Shown piece by piece: positions 41,637 through 50,583 of a stretch of 54,019 nucleotides of DNA (positions are counted from its first letter, which is position 1; each line of letters opens with the position of its first letter). The notes under the pieces were generated by a model. It made no database searches. It had not been told where the DNA came from and was given only the letters and a program-made list of their open reading frames with translations. Location: the NCBI GenBank assembly GCA_017642445.1, contig JAGCPA010000084.1, forward strand, positions 1 through 54,019, given 5' to 3'. The DNA is from Spirochaetia bacterium (lineage in GTDB: Bacteria > Spirochaetota > Spirochaetia > CADAEX01). The translations under genes were made by a program, and so were the position numbers.

Positions 41637-42555
41637 ACATTTTCTTGCATTCCTTGCAATAATAGCCCTTTTATCCTCCTGTTCAATCAAGAAGATGGCT
41701 GTGAACTCCATGGCCAAGAATATGTCCGGGGATGCGGCCGCAGTGTTCATGGAGGATAACGATCCTGAACTGGTTGGAGATGCTTTCCCTGTAATCCTCA
41801 AGATGATGGATATGATGGCAGCCACAGCACCGGACAACAGCGCTGTCAGATCCTCTGCCGGCAGCATGTATGTTATGTATGCCAATGTCTACCTGCAGGG
41901 TAAGGGCTCTATGCTCCCTTACGACCAGTGGGAAGAGCAGAAAGAGCTTTACGACAGGGCAAAGAAGCACTACCGCCGTGGTTATGACTATGTCATGGAT
42001 TCCCTTGAGCTTAAGCATAAAGGGTTTAAAGCTGCTTTTGCAGAATCAGATTACGATACAGCCTTCTCTGGGTTCAAGAAAGAGGATGCCGCAGACCTTT
42101 ACTGGGGTGGGGCGGCAGTGCTTGCCGGAGTATCGGTAGATGTGCTGGATCCCCATTTTGCTGCCGACCGGGATGGTGCAATAAAGATGCTGTTCAAGGC
42201 CCTGGAGCTGGATCCAGACTTTGGAAACGGCATGCTGGACGATATAATGATGCAGTACTATGCCTCTATGCCGGAAGGGATGGGAGGCAGCATGGAGAAG
42301 GCTCTCTACCACTATAAGCATGGGGTTGAGCTCTCCAAGGACAGCCTGGTTTCCATCCATGTATCATACGCAAGCGCTGTCTGCACCAAGAACCAGAGCC
42401 AGGAGGGGTACGATGAGTTCACATCTGTCCTTGAGTCTGTGCTTGAGCGCGATGTCGAGAGTGTGCCGGAAAACAGGCTGGCCAACATAATAAGCCAGCG
42501 GAAGGCGGCCTGGCTTTTAGAGAACCGGGATGATTATTTCTTGTTTGGGTTTTAA
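41626..42555 (+). CDS. TatT-like lipoprotein, TRAP transporter accessory component
   Basis: The 309-residue protein has a lipoprotein signal (MKVRHFLAFLAIIALLSSC, lipobox LSSC) and an alpha-helical body with TPR-like helix pairs (KELYDRAKKHYRRGYDYVMDSLELKHKGF). This is the pattern of T. pallidum TatT (Tp0956), which trimerises and associates with the solute-binding protein of a TRAP transporter. Order tatT - solute-binding protein - fused QM is the same as Tp0956-Tp0958. AAGGAG precedes the ATG. Confidence 0.85.
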   Translation: MKVRHFLAFLAIIALLSSCSIKKMAVNSMAKNMSGDAAAVFMEDNDPELVGDAFPVILKMMDMMAATAPDNSAVRSSAGSMYVMYANVYLQGKGSMLPYDQWEEQKELYDRAKKHYRRGYDYVMDSLELKHKGFKAAFAESDYDTAFSGFKKEDAADLYWGGAAVLAGVSVDVLDPHFAADRDGAIKMLFKALELDPDFGNGMLDDIMMQYYASMPEGMGGSMEKALYHYKHGVELSKDSLVSIHVSYASAVCTKNQSQEGYDEFTSVLESVLERDVESVPENRLANIISQRKAAWLLENRDDYFLFGF

Positions 42556-42564
42556 GGTGGTTTT

Positions 42565-43548
42565 ATGAAAAAACTGTTTATCCTTCTATTCTTGTTCTGT
42601 TCACTTATCTCTTCTTATGCAGGAACTGTCATAAAGCTGGGTACTATTGCGCCGGCAGGCTCCCTGTGGGATATAAAGCTGCGCGAGATTGCCTCTGAAT
42701 GGAAGCGGATCACAAATGGCGAGGTTCAGCTTAAGCTCTATATGGGCGGTACAGTAGGGGACGAGGACAATATGATCCGTGCCATGAAGGTGGGCGGCCT
42801 TAATGCCTGCGCCATAACAGCCCAGGGAATGAAGGAGATTGCCTCCGACACATTTGCCCTCTGCCTGCCGTATATTGTCAAGGATGATGATGAGTTTGAG
42901 TATGTTCTGGACAAGATGAAAGGGGATTTCGAGCAGGCTCTTGATAAGCAGGGGTTTGTGACCCTGGGCTGGGCTATGACCGGCTGGGTGAACTTCTTCT
43001 CAAGAGACCCGGTTATAGGGCCTGAAGACCTTAAGAAGGAGAAGATTGCCATAGATACAGACGGCAGGATAAGCAAGATCTGGACCGAGCTGGGGTTCCG
43101 CGCCATTCCTCTTTCCTTCAACGACCTGGTTGCTTCCCTTTACAGCGGCATGGTGGATTCCACCTATCTTACACCGCTTGCAGCCTCTGCCATGGGTGTT
43201 GCAAAGACAGCTCCGCATATGTGCGATTTCAGGATTGCCCCTGTTTACTGCACTGTGATTGTAGAGAAAAAGGCCTGGAACCGTGTGCCGGCTAAATACC
43301 GGGAAGCTCTTAAGGAGCGTACTGCAGAGATTGCGGCAGAGTTCTATGATATAATAAAGGTGGACGAGGCCAAGGCTGTCGAGGTGATGAAGAAGAACGG
43401 TCTCCAGGTGCATGAGGTATCTGATGAGGTTGCCCAGGAATGGCTTAATCTCAGCCGCGACGGCAGCGCAGCCTTCTCCAAAGAGCTTATATCCCAGGAA
43501 ATCTATGATAAGATAATTGCAATTGTAGATGAGTACAGAAAGAAATAG
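42565..43548 (+). CDS. TRAP transporter solute-binding protein (DctP family)
   Basis: The 327-residue protein has a signal peptide (MKKLFILLFLFCSLISSYA) and the DctP fold, with LGTIAPAGSLWDIKLREIASEWKRITNGEVQLKLYMGG and PHMCDFRIAPVYCTVIV. It binds the ligand in the periplasm and hands it to the membrane subunit. In T. pallidum the counterpart is Tp0957. The usual carboxylate-binding Arg/Asn pattern is not clear to me, so the ligand may be a hydrophobic or carboxylate molecule. AAGGTGG lies before the start. It overlaps the next gene by 20 bp. Confidence 0.88.
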   Translation: MKKLFILLFLFCSLISSYAGTVIKLGTIAPAGSLWDIKLREIASEWKRITNGEVQLKLYMGGTVGDEDNMIRAMKVGGLNACAITAQGMKEIASDTFALCLPYIVKDDDEFEYVLDKMKGDFEQALDKQGFVTLGWAMTGWVNFFSRDPVIGPEDLKKEKIAIDTDGRISKIWTELGFRAIPLSFNDLVASLYSGMVDSTYLTPLAASAMGVAKTAPHMCDFRIAPVYCTVIVEKKAWNRVPAKYREALKERTAEIAAEFYDIIKVDEAKAVEVMKKNGLQVHEVSDEVAQEWLNLSRDGSAAFSKELISQEIYDKIIAIVDEYRKK

Positions 43549-45385
43549 ACCGCTGATTGAGATTTACATATCTGCTTTTCTCATAGTTCTTCTGGCTGGA
43601 ATTCCGACTGCGGAGATAATTGTACGCAAGCTGTTTGGAATGGGGCTGAAAGGGGGCTATGACTACACCCGTCATATCGTGCTCTGGCTGACTCTGCTGG
43701 GGGCTTCGGTCAACTCTTTCACCGACCGTCACATGAAGATAGAGTTCTGCACCAAGTTTCTATCGGAGAGGGGAAAGAGGTTTGCAGATTCACTCTCTCT
43801 TTTTATTGTAGTCCTTGTTTCAGGTGTTTTCTTTATTATCTCTGCTGTATTCCTTAAGATGGGGTTTACTCCCGATAATAAGATCGGAGTTATCAGCCAG
43901 CGGCTTATTACAGTGATAATGCCGGTAGGTTTTCTCCTGGTCATTGTACGGGAGATGCAGAAGAAAGCCCTTTCCAAGGGACGCCTTGTTGCCCTGTGCA
44001 TCGGTATTGCCGCTGCGCTGTGGGCTTCTGTGTCGCCGCTTGTCAACTGTATCTGCGAAATAGCAGGGGATGTCCCTGAGTGGGCCTGGACTCTCTCCGA
44101 TTATTCGGTTGTATCAGTCGCCGCATTAAAGCTTCCGCTTCTTCTGCTCTTTATAGCATCCGGTGTGCTGGGAGCTCCTATCTTTGCAGTTTTGGGTGGA
44201 ATAGCCTATATGCTTATAACTGCATCGGGCAGCTATGCAGAGATCTCTGCCAACGAATTCTACACCATGCTTATCGGCAACACAGTGCCAGCTATACCTC
44301 TCTTTACCCTTACAGGCTTTATCCTTTCGGAGAGCAAGGCAGGGGACAGGCTTATCAGGACTTTCAACGCTTTCTTCGGCTGGATGCCTGCCGGCATAAT
44401 AATTGCCTCTGTTGTTATCTGCGCTTTCTTCACTGTATTCACCGGGGCTTCCGGTGTGACTATACTGGCTATCGGCGGTCTTCTTGCCGCTATTCTGGAG
44501 AAGAATGGAATAGAGGAGAGGTATCGGGACGGACTTCTCTGTTCTGCCGGCAGCATAGGCCTGCTGTTCCCGCCCAGTCTCCCCATGATTCTCTACGGTA
44601 TTATTGCTCAGCTTGATATAAAGGCTATGTTCCTTGGAGGCATTTTCCCGGGTCTTCTTCTGGTTCTCTCCCTGGTCATCACCGGGTTCATTTATATCTC
44701 AAAGCACCCTATAAAAAGGGTAAAGTCCACCGCTTCTGAATGCGCATCAAGCTTTGTCGCATCAATATGGGAGATTCTTCTTCCTTTCATAATCATATTC
44801 TCCTATTTCTCAGGGCTCACCACACTGGTTGAGACCGGGGCAGTGGCAGTTCTCTACACTATGCTGGTGGAGTTTGTGATCAAGAGGGAGCTCCATTTCA
44901 AGGATATGTTCACTATTGCGCGGAAAAGTGTTCCTATCATAGCCGGAATCCTTATTATCCTGGGTATGGCGAAGGTGCTTTCCTACTATATGATAGACGA
45001 GCAGATCCCGCAGCGCTTTGCCGACTGGATTGCCATGCACATCCATTCCAAGATACTGTTCCTCTTCCTCTTGAACATTGCTCTGCTTCTGGTGGGCTGC
45101 TTCATGGATATCTATTCTGCCATCATGGTGGTGGTTCCGCTCATCATTCCTCTGGGAGAGGTTTTCGGCATCCATCCTATCCATCTGGGAATAATCTTCC
45201 TGGCAAACCTGGAGCTGGGATACATCACACCGCCTGTGGGGCTCAACCTGTTCCTTGCAAGCTACCGGTTCAACGTGCCGCTGGACAAGATGTACAGGGC
45301 AGTGGTGCCATTCTTTCTGATTATGCTGCTTACTGTCTTTGTTATTACTTATGTTCCGGGTTTCACTCTGCTTATGGCAAGGTGA
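43529..45385 (+). CDS. TRAP transporter fused DctQM permease
   Basis: The 618-residue membrane protein joins the small DctQ subunit (residues about 1-190, four membrane segments) and the large DctM subunit (about 195-618, eleven to twelve segments). DctM marks are LIGNTVPAIPLFTLTGFILSESKAGDRLIRTF, VFTGASGVTILAIGGLL, LLFPPSLPMILYGI and the C-terminal ELGYITPPVGLNLFLAS. It uses a sodium or proton gradient for uptake. The start lies 20 bp inside the solute-binding gene. The stop abuts directly on the convergent FAD-subunit gene. Confidence 0.9.
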   Translation: MSTERNRPLIEIYISAFLIVLLAGIPTAEIIVRKLFGMGLKGGYDYTRHIVLWLTLLGASVNSFTDRHMKIEFCTKFLSERGKRFADSLSLFIVVLVSGVFFIISAVFLKMGFTPDNKIGVISQRLITVIMPVGFLLVIVREMQKKALSKGRLVALCIGIAAALWASVSPLVNCICEIAGDVPEWAWTLSDYSVVSVAALKLPLLLLFIASGVLGAPIFAVLGGIAYMLITASGSYAEISANEFYTMLIGNTVPAIPLFTLTGFILSESKAGDRLIRTFNAFFGWMPAGIIIASVVICAFFTVFTGASGVTILAIGGLLAAILEKNGIEERYRDGLLCSAGSIGLLFPPSLPMILYGIIAQLDIKAMFLGGIFPGLLLVLSLVITGFIYISKHPIKRVKSTASECASSFVASIWEILLPFIIIFSYFSGLTTLVETGAVAVLYTMLVEFVIKRELHFKDMFTIARKSVPIIAGILIILGMAKVLSYYMIDEQIPQRFADWIAMHIHSKILFLFLLNIALLLVGCFMDIYSAIMVVVPLIIPLGEVFGIHPIHLGIIFLANLELGYITPPVGLNLFLASYRFNVPLDKMYRAVVPFFLIMLLTVFVITYVPGFTLLMAR

Positions 45386-46240
45386 TCACAGGCGGCTTAA
45401 GAACTCAGTGAACATATTGGTCAGCGCTTTCTGCACATAAGGGGAGAAGAATGTATATTTCTCGGTGAACAGGCCGGTGAACTTCTCTGTCCATCCATCG
45501 ATTATCTTCTCCGGTATAGGGAGCTTCTGCTCGACAAGACCGCTCTCTATCTCGGTCTCACGGATAATCTCATCGCCCCAGTTGCCTATGGCGAACTTGC
45601 AGATAGAGATGCTGCTCTTGAATGTTGAGGCAGTCCCTACAAATGTTATCACAGTCCCTTTGTCATGGATCTCGTTATAGTAGTCAACATCATACTCCTC
45701 GTATGGAATCCTGATCTTGAGTATCATCTCTCCGGGGAGGAGGGTCAGTGTCTCTTCCTTAAAAAGCTGCTGTATAGGAACCAGGAACCTGAGGTTCGCT
45801 GTTGTGTATGAGACAATCTCCACCTTGGCATTGAGTATAGAAAGGGCGGCAAATACGCTGTTCCTGATCTTTGGAGCACAGATAAGACCGCCTATTGTAA
45901 GGATGTTGCGCACATTTGGGGTACCGCATTCGGTAAGAGCCCTGATAAGGATAGGGGGAAGCACTGTGGCTCCCTTCTTGAGCAGCTCGTTGATCCTTAG
46001 CTCAGGACCTATCTCGAAGAACCGCTCGCTCCGCTTGAGGGCAGAGAGCTCAGAGATATAACCTGGATATATAGCTTTTGTCAGAGGGGTGTTCAATGTC
46101 GATTTATCAAGGATATCGACGCTGTTCAGGTCGTCGAAGCAGAGCCTGTATGACTTGCAGGCGTTCATGGTCTTGAGAAGCCCGTTCACATTGTCCGGGG
46201 TATAGTAGATGAGTTTTGTCTTGTCATCTCCGTTCAGCAC
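45386..46240 (-). CDS. XDH/CoxM-like FAD-domain subunit, diverged
   Basis: The 284-residue protein lines up with the medium, FAD-binding subunit of xanthine dehydrogenase-type enzymes: an Arg-Asn-rich GTPNVRNILTIGGL (normally IRN.GTIGGN), LNAKVEIVSY, and the end of the CO dehydrogenase flavoprotein C domain. Two key FAD loops are changed: the first loop, normally AGGTDL, reads YRLCFDDLNS, and GGN reads GGL. FAD binding may therefore be weak or lost. It is the third gene of the nusG-like/XDH-like operon and overlaps the Fe-S gene by 17 bp. Confidence 0.72.
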   Translation of the reverse strand: MLNGDDKTKLIYYTPDNVNGLLKTMNACKSYRLCFDDLNSVDILDKSTLNTPLTKAIYPGYISELSALKRSERFFEIGPELRINELLKKGATVLPPILIRALTECGTPNVRNILTIGGLICAPKIRNSVFAALSILNAKVEIVSYTTANLRFLVPIQQLFKEETLTLLPGEMILKIRIPYEEYDVDYYNEIHDKGTVITFVGTASTFKSSISICKFAIGNWGDEIIRETEIESGLVEQKLPIPEKIIDGWTEKFTGLFTEKYTFFSPYVQKALTNMFTEFLSRL

Positions 46241-46709
46241 GTTTACCTCGCTTTATGGCATTCAGGGCCAGCCTTATTCCTGCAGCCATGGACTGAAAGT
46301 CGGTGCAGTTGCAGATATTCCCCGAAAGGGCCTCATAGATATCCTTGTCTGTCAGCTGGCCGGCATTCTGGACCAGGGCATAGATGGTGATCATCTTTCC
46401 ATGCTTGCAGAAGTCGCAGAAGTTGCAGCCCATAGCTTCCAGAACTTTGGTTATAGTCTCAAACTCCTTGGTTGTGGAGATATATTCATAGGTGAGTATG
46501 TTGGAGTTCCGGACCGAGAACATCCGCACCATACATGCAGGCACAGGAATGTTGTCCTTGAGCACTGTACAGCCTCCGCAGCGGCCTGTGTTGCAGCCGC
46601 TGTTGACCGACAGGAGTCCGAAGTCGTCCCGGAGCACATCCGAAAGCTTGTCTGCAGGATCTGCATCCAGATTCTTCTTCATATTGTTCAGCATGAATCT
46701 GATTATCAT
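46224..46709 (-). CDS. XDH/CoxS-like 2x[2Fe-2S] subunit
   Basis: The 161-residue protein is a small Fe-S subunit of the xanthine dehydrogenase family. Both cluster sites are complete: CNTGRCGGCTV with the later AC (C-x4-C-x2-C...C), and CDFC plus CNCT. In usual members these read QCGFCTPG and CRCTGY; here they read NFCDFCKHG and GNICNCTDF. The subunit is probably functional in electron transfer. It overlaps the large-subunit gene by 4 bp. Confidence 0.85.
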   Translation of the reverse strand: MIIRFMLNNMKKNLDADPADKLSDVLRDDFGLLSVNSGCNTGRCGGCTVLKDNIPVPACMVRMFSVRNSNILTYEYISTTKEFETITKVLEAMGCNFCDFCKHGKMITIYALVQNAGQLTDKDIYEALSGNICNCTDFQSMAAGIRLALNAIKRGKRAERR

Positions 46710-48685
46710 TGTTCCTCCACCATACGGTACAGTTTCTCTGGTGTCACAGGCATGTCAGTGATTACTTTCCCTACCGCCTGGCTTACAGCATTGCAGTAGG
46801 CCGAAGGGATTATTCCAAACGGGATGTCGCCGCAGTAATTGACAGTATCGGCTCCCTTGCTGTTGATAAGGCTTATGCTGATAGGGAGGTTTGCGAACTT
46901 CCAGGAGGAGGTCTCGTCCTCTCCAGGGCTGGTGCACCAGTATAGGCTGTTTATTATGCGCTGCATCAGGAACCGCTTGGAAATATCCTCATCTATGGTG
47001 TCTCCGACATCAAAGCAGGTCCAGATTCCCTTTATAGACGGCTTGTAGGTGATTATATCCACCGAGACCTCTACTATGGCAGCACCCCAGACTGCAGCGT
47101 TGATGTCGTCGGTAGGATCGTAGCTCTCCTCCACAGTTATAGGAAGCGGGGTGCTTACTCTCAGCTCCTGGAGCTTCTTGCTGCATTTCTGTATCAGCTG
47201 GATAGGTCCTTTGGTCATCTCGCCGAGTATGTCGGGGATTGAATCCTCGTTTGTCGCTGTGTCATGCGGCATCATATGTATGCTTGATTCATCAAGCTCA
47301 GTTATTTTATGGACTACTTTTCTCCACAGGGTATACTCAAAGAAGTTCTGAGGCACTGTGGCGGTGGAGTAGTTGACCTGCCAGTTGTCATCCAGGGTCA
47401 GTTTTCCGGTGAACGGGGTGCATATCTTCTTGCTGAAACCGCTGGTGGCCTTATAGGTGGCAAAGGCAAGCCCTATGCCCCGGTAGTAGCGGTCGGAGCC
47501 AATACCGTTAAGCCGGTTCTGCTTGGCAAGCTCATAGGCCGAGAACTTACGCTGGAAATCTGAGCTTTTGGATGCCTTCTCTATTACGATGTTTCCAGCT
47601 TTGGCCGAGGATTTTACTATATTTTCCAGACGCCATTCATCAGGGAACTGCTCAGTCACAGAGATTATCTTGTTGACATGGGTCTCTATGCCGGCCAGTA
47701 TCTGGGTGAATTTGTTTCCTGTTATGAAGAACATAGGAGGGTAGCTGGTCTTGATCAGCTGTTCCCTGATCAGCACCCTGTTCACCTTATAGGGGCCCAT
47801 TGTGCTTACAAGGGCGTTCTCCATTACTTCGTCGGCGAACAGAGGGTAGGCACCCGCATTTATGGCCAGGTCCACAGTGCACTGAAGGATAGCACCTGTA
47901 TTCTTGTCAACCTGCGATGTATGTTTTATCTTGAACGGGTACTGAGCCCCAATATACTGCTGAACCTCTTCCTTGCTCAGGATAAGGCGCACCGATTCTC
48001 CGGGCCGCAATGCTATGACCGAGGCGGCCAGAGCTGCCAGGTAGGATGGGAACCAGAGGCGTCCCTCCATAGGAGATGCAATCTGCGGTACATTCACCTT
48101 TACCGATTCTTCCGGCTTTTTCAATATGCTGCTTACTGTGGAGCGGACATGATGCGGCCACTGTGTGGAGGTGCATACAGAGACAGAATCGGAGTCTGTG
48201 TATATAGCAACTCCGATAGGGTCGTTGTATACCGGCTTATAGATATCGCCCGAAGTGAGTGTCTCCACTGTAATGACCTGCTCTGGGTCGATTATCTTGT
48301 CATCATAGGTCCAGGTCTCGTTCCGTTCCTTGACCATCTGGTTTTCCTTTAAATCGCTGTCGAAGAAAAGAGGGGTGCTGGGCTGGTATTCAACCTGTAT
48401 CTGCCTGGAGACAGACTCTGCATCGGCCTGGCTCTTGGCTGCGATTATAAAGATAGGCTCTCCCTGATAGTTCACATACCTGTCGCAGAGCAGTGGAAGC
48501 CTGCTGCCCAAGATATCAAACTCTTTCTGGGGAAGATCCTGGTAGGATATGATGGTGCACCCTTCCGGAAGGTCATCCGGGATATGGACATTCTTTATCT
48601 CGCCGCAGAAGATAGAGGCCCTGTAAAGGGATAGATAGAGAGAATTCCTGAGGTTCAGGTCCCTGTCTTTAAGATCATCCCACAT
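46706..48685 (-). CDS. XDH-like large subunit, strongly diverged
   Basis: The 659-residue protein resembles the molybdenum-cofactor subunit of xanthine dehydrogenases over its length (for example RPGESVRLILSKEEVQQYIGAQYPFKIKH and LAINAGAYP), but is about 100 residues shorter. The standard cofactor loops are not found: GGGFGG is replaced by SPMEGRLWF, AFRGFG is replaced by MFFITGNKF, and the region of the catalytic Glu in GEP reads CGDIPFG. The enzyme may have another substrate, or no Mo chemistry. It starts inside the end of the NusG-like gene (11-bp overlap). No molybdenum-cofactor insertion gene is in the window. Confidence 0.7.
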   Translation of the reverse strand: MWDDLKDRDLNLRNSLYLSLYRASIFCGEIKNVHIPDDLPEGCTIISYQDLPQKEFDILGSRLPLLCDRYVNYQGEPIFIIAAKSQADAESVSRQIQVEYQPSTPLFFDSDLKENQMVKERNETWTYDDKIIDPEQVITVETLTSGDIYKPVYNDPIGVAIYTDSDSVSVCTSTQWPHHVRSTVSSILKKPEESVKVNVPQIASPMEGRLWFPSYLAALAASVIALRPGESVRLILSKEEVQQYIGAQYPFKIKHTSQVDKNTGAILQCTVDLAINAGAYPLFADEVMENALVSTMGPYKVNRVLIREQLIKTSYPPMFFITGNKFTQILAGIETHVNKIISVTEQFPDEWRLENIVKSSAKAGNIVIEKASKSSDFQRKFSAYELAKQNRLNGIGSDRYYRGIGLAFATYKATSGFSKKICTPFTGKLTLDDNWQVNYSTATVPQNFFEYTLWRKVVHKITELDESSIHMMPHDTATNEDSIPDILGEMTKGPIQLIQKCSKKLQELRVSTPLPITVEESYDPTDDINAAVWGAAIVEVSVDIITYKPSIKGIWTCFDVGDTIDEDISKRFLMQRIINSLYWCTSPGEDETSSWKFANLPISISLINSKGADTVNYCGDIPFGIIPSAYCNAVSQAVGKVITDMPVTPEKLYRMVEEQ

Positions 48686-49211
48686 TGTTCTTCACCTCTT
48701 CGGTTCCTTCCAGAAGCTCGAAGCCGAAATCTATAAGATAAGCGTTGTTATAGAGCGAAAGCCGTACTTTTGCCCGCTTCTTGCGTCTGTCCACTTTGAC
48801 AATCTGCCCCTCAAGCCCTTTCATAGGACCATCTATGACAACAATTCTGTCCTGCTCGTTGTAGATCACCTTGGACTGGCCAATCACACGTCCATATTTG
48901 GCCAGCTCGTATATCTTTCTTGCCTCTTCCGGCGGAAGGGGATAGATATTCTCATCAGCCTTAAGGAAACGGCTGAAGAAATGGATGCGCCTGAACTCCT
49001 GGAAGGTGTCGGGATCGATCTGCTCGGCCTCCAGGAAAAGGTAGCCTGGGAATATAGACTTGAGCCCTTTGTGGGTATGCCCATTCTTCCTGATCATAAG
49101 CTCTTTGCGTAGCCAGAAGATTCTAAGGGGCTGATGACCTTTCCTGCTCTCCCAGAGTTTTATGTATGTATCTTCTTTTCCAGTTTTAACCTGGATAACG
49201 TATAAATTCAT
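48675..49211 (-). CDS. NusG-family paralogue heading the XDH-like operon
   Basis: The 178-residue protein has a NusG N-terminal domain (NLYVIQVKTGKEDTYIKLWE; FPGYLFLEAEQID) and a KOW domain (IDGPMKGLEGQIVKVDRRKKRAKVRLSLY). I start at the ATG at 49211; 22 upstream residues in the same frame look like untranslated sequence, and the promoter fits this ATG. It is not in the secE-rplK context of housekeeping nusG and overlaps the following XDH-like gene by 11 bp, so it is more like LoaP-type or other specialised antiterminators dedicated to one operon. That role is inference. Confidence 0.78.
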   Translation of the reverse strand: MNLYVIQVKTGKEDTYIKLWESRKGHQPLRIFWLRKELMIRKNGHTHKGLKSIFPGYLFLEAEQIDPDTFQEFRRIHFFSRFLKADENIYPLPPEEARKIYELAKYGRVIGQSKVIYNEQDRIVVIDGPMKGLEGQIVKVDRRKKRAKVRLSLYNNAYLIDFGFELLEGTEEVKNNVG

Positions 49212-49218
49212 TAATAAT

Positions 49219-49247
49219 ATATTAATCTTAAAAAGGCTGATTTTCAA
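49219..49247 (-). promoter_or_regulatory. Probable leaderless promoter of the NusG-like gene
   Basis: On the minus strand TTGAAA (49247-49242), a 17-bp spacer and TAATAT (49224-49219) are followed by 7 bases and the ATG at 49211. There is no Shine-Dalgarno. Confidence 0.5.
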
Positions 49248-49305
49248 TAGAAAAAATTTTTTAAAAAATTGAAGCAAAAATGCATTTTCTGTTGTAGGTA
49301 CTTAT

Positions 49306-50583
49306 ATGAAAGGTATAGGTATCGTATTTTTAATGCTTCTCTTGCCCTTTGTCTGCAGGGCAGAAGCTGATTTAGAGATCAAGTCGGAATGCTCCTCCGA
49401 GAAGGTGATAAAAAGGCGTGTGGATATCAAAGGGGAGGTGCTGGAGGTCTGTGCAGTCTCTGAAAAGGAAGAGGAAAAGGAATTTGAGACTGTATCTGCA
49501 GTCACCCCATGGTTCGGATTCGGCCATCTCAAGACCAGAGGGCTTCTGACCGAGTCCATGAATCCCTGCGGTTATTCGCCTACATCCGAAGTCTTCTTTG
49601 AGCCTGCAAGGCTGGTTATGGACCGCAGCATAGAGGAGAGCGGCACCTATGGGGTCTTTGTGAAGCCTATGGACGGCCTTACCTGCTTTTCCCTCGGAAG
49701 CAGGGAGGAACAGTATATCCGCGGTGTTTTGGCAAGCCTCTCCATAAATGACTTCACCTGCTGTCTGCTCTTTGAGAACAGCGATATCCAGGAGTACTCA
49801 AGCCCCTCTTCCTGGTACCTCTCAAGGCCGGAGAACAGTGGTGGAGCTGAACTCTGGAACCTTCTTTTCAACTCCATTTACGAAAAGGAGTGGTTTCTTA
49901 TATCTTTTACAGCAGGCTCCTGCTTCGGTGATTATGTGGAATGGGGCTTCTTCAACCGTGATTATTTCACTTTTTTCTACAGCAATCTGTTTGAGCTGAA
50001 CTTTATGTTCTCTGGAACCACAGAGCAGTATCTGGCTCCAGGTGGCTCTGTTCCAGCCTCCCAGTATAAGTATGGTGTCGATGCCTGGTTCCGCCCCTGG
50101 AGGCCACTCAAGCTTTCCGGGGTCTGGTACACCGATTATAAGAGGCCGGACTATAAAGACCTTTACTACAACGACTTTGCCAGGCATCTTACCTTGAAGG
50201 CCGCACTCTATGCCGGGGATTTCACTTTTTCAGCCTCCTATTCGGCCGACACAGTATTTGCCGACACATCAGAGACCACCGAGAAAAGGGATTATCAGGG
50301 GAGCATAGTCTACGATTCCGACTTTTTAAGGCTTTCCCTTTCTAACCAGTGGTATGTAGAGGATGAGCGGTTTTACCGCGATGTGGTGACTGCCGGCTTC
50401 AAACTCTATTTTGAGTATCTGCAGGCCAGTTTCACCTGGAAGCGTGACATAGGGGAGCAGATAACCGATTCCTTCTCCGAGGAGCTGGTGCTCAGGCTTG
50501 ATAATTTCAGGCTTAACGTAAGCCATAAGAAAAATGGAGATAAACCTTCTTTATTCACAGTTACAGGGATAATCAACTATTGA
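49306..50583 (+). CDS. Exported protein, probable beta-barrel envelope protein
   Basis: I do not recognise a family. The 425-residue product has a signal peptide (MKGIGIVFLMLLLPFVCRAEA) and a body rich in alternating aromatic strands (FYSNLFELNFMFSGTTEQY, WFRPWRPLKLSGVWYTDYKRPDYKDLYY, FTFSASYSADTVF, YFEYLQASFTWKRD) with the end LFTVTGIINY. Strand pattern and terminal aromatic fit an outer-membrane or periplasmic beta-barrel. It is divergent from the NusG-like gene. Start context is a weak TAGGT. Confidence 0.6.
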   Translation: MKGIGIVFLMLLLPFVCRAEADLEIKSECSSEKVIKRRVDIKGEVLEVCAVSEKEEEKEFETVSAVTPWFGFGHLKTRGLLTESMNPCGYSPTSEVFFEPARLVMDRSIEESGTYGVFVKPMDGLTCFSLGSREEQYIRGVLASLSINDFTCCLLFENSDIQEYSSPSSWYLSRPENSGGAELWNLLFNSIYEKEWFLISFTAGSCFGDYVEWGFFNRDYFTFFYSNLFELNFMFSGTTEQYLAPGGSVPASQYKYGVDAWFRPWRPLKLSGVWYTDYKRPDYKDLYYNDFARHLTLKAALYAGDFTFSASYSADTVFADTSETTEKRDYQGSIVYDSDFLRLSLSNQWYVEDERFYRDVVTAGFKLYFEYLQASFTWKRDIGEQITDSFSEELVLRLDNFRLNVSHKKNGDKPSLFTVTGIINY

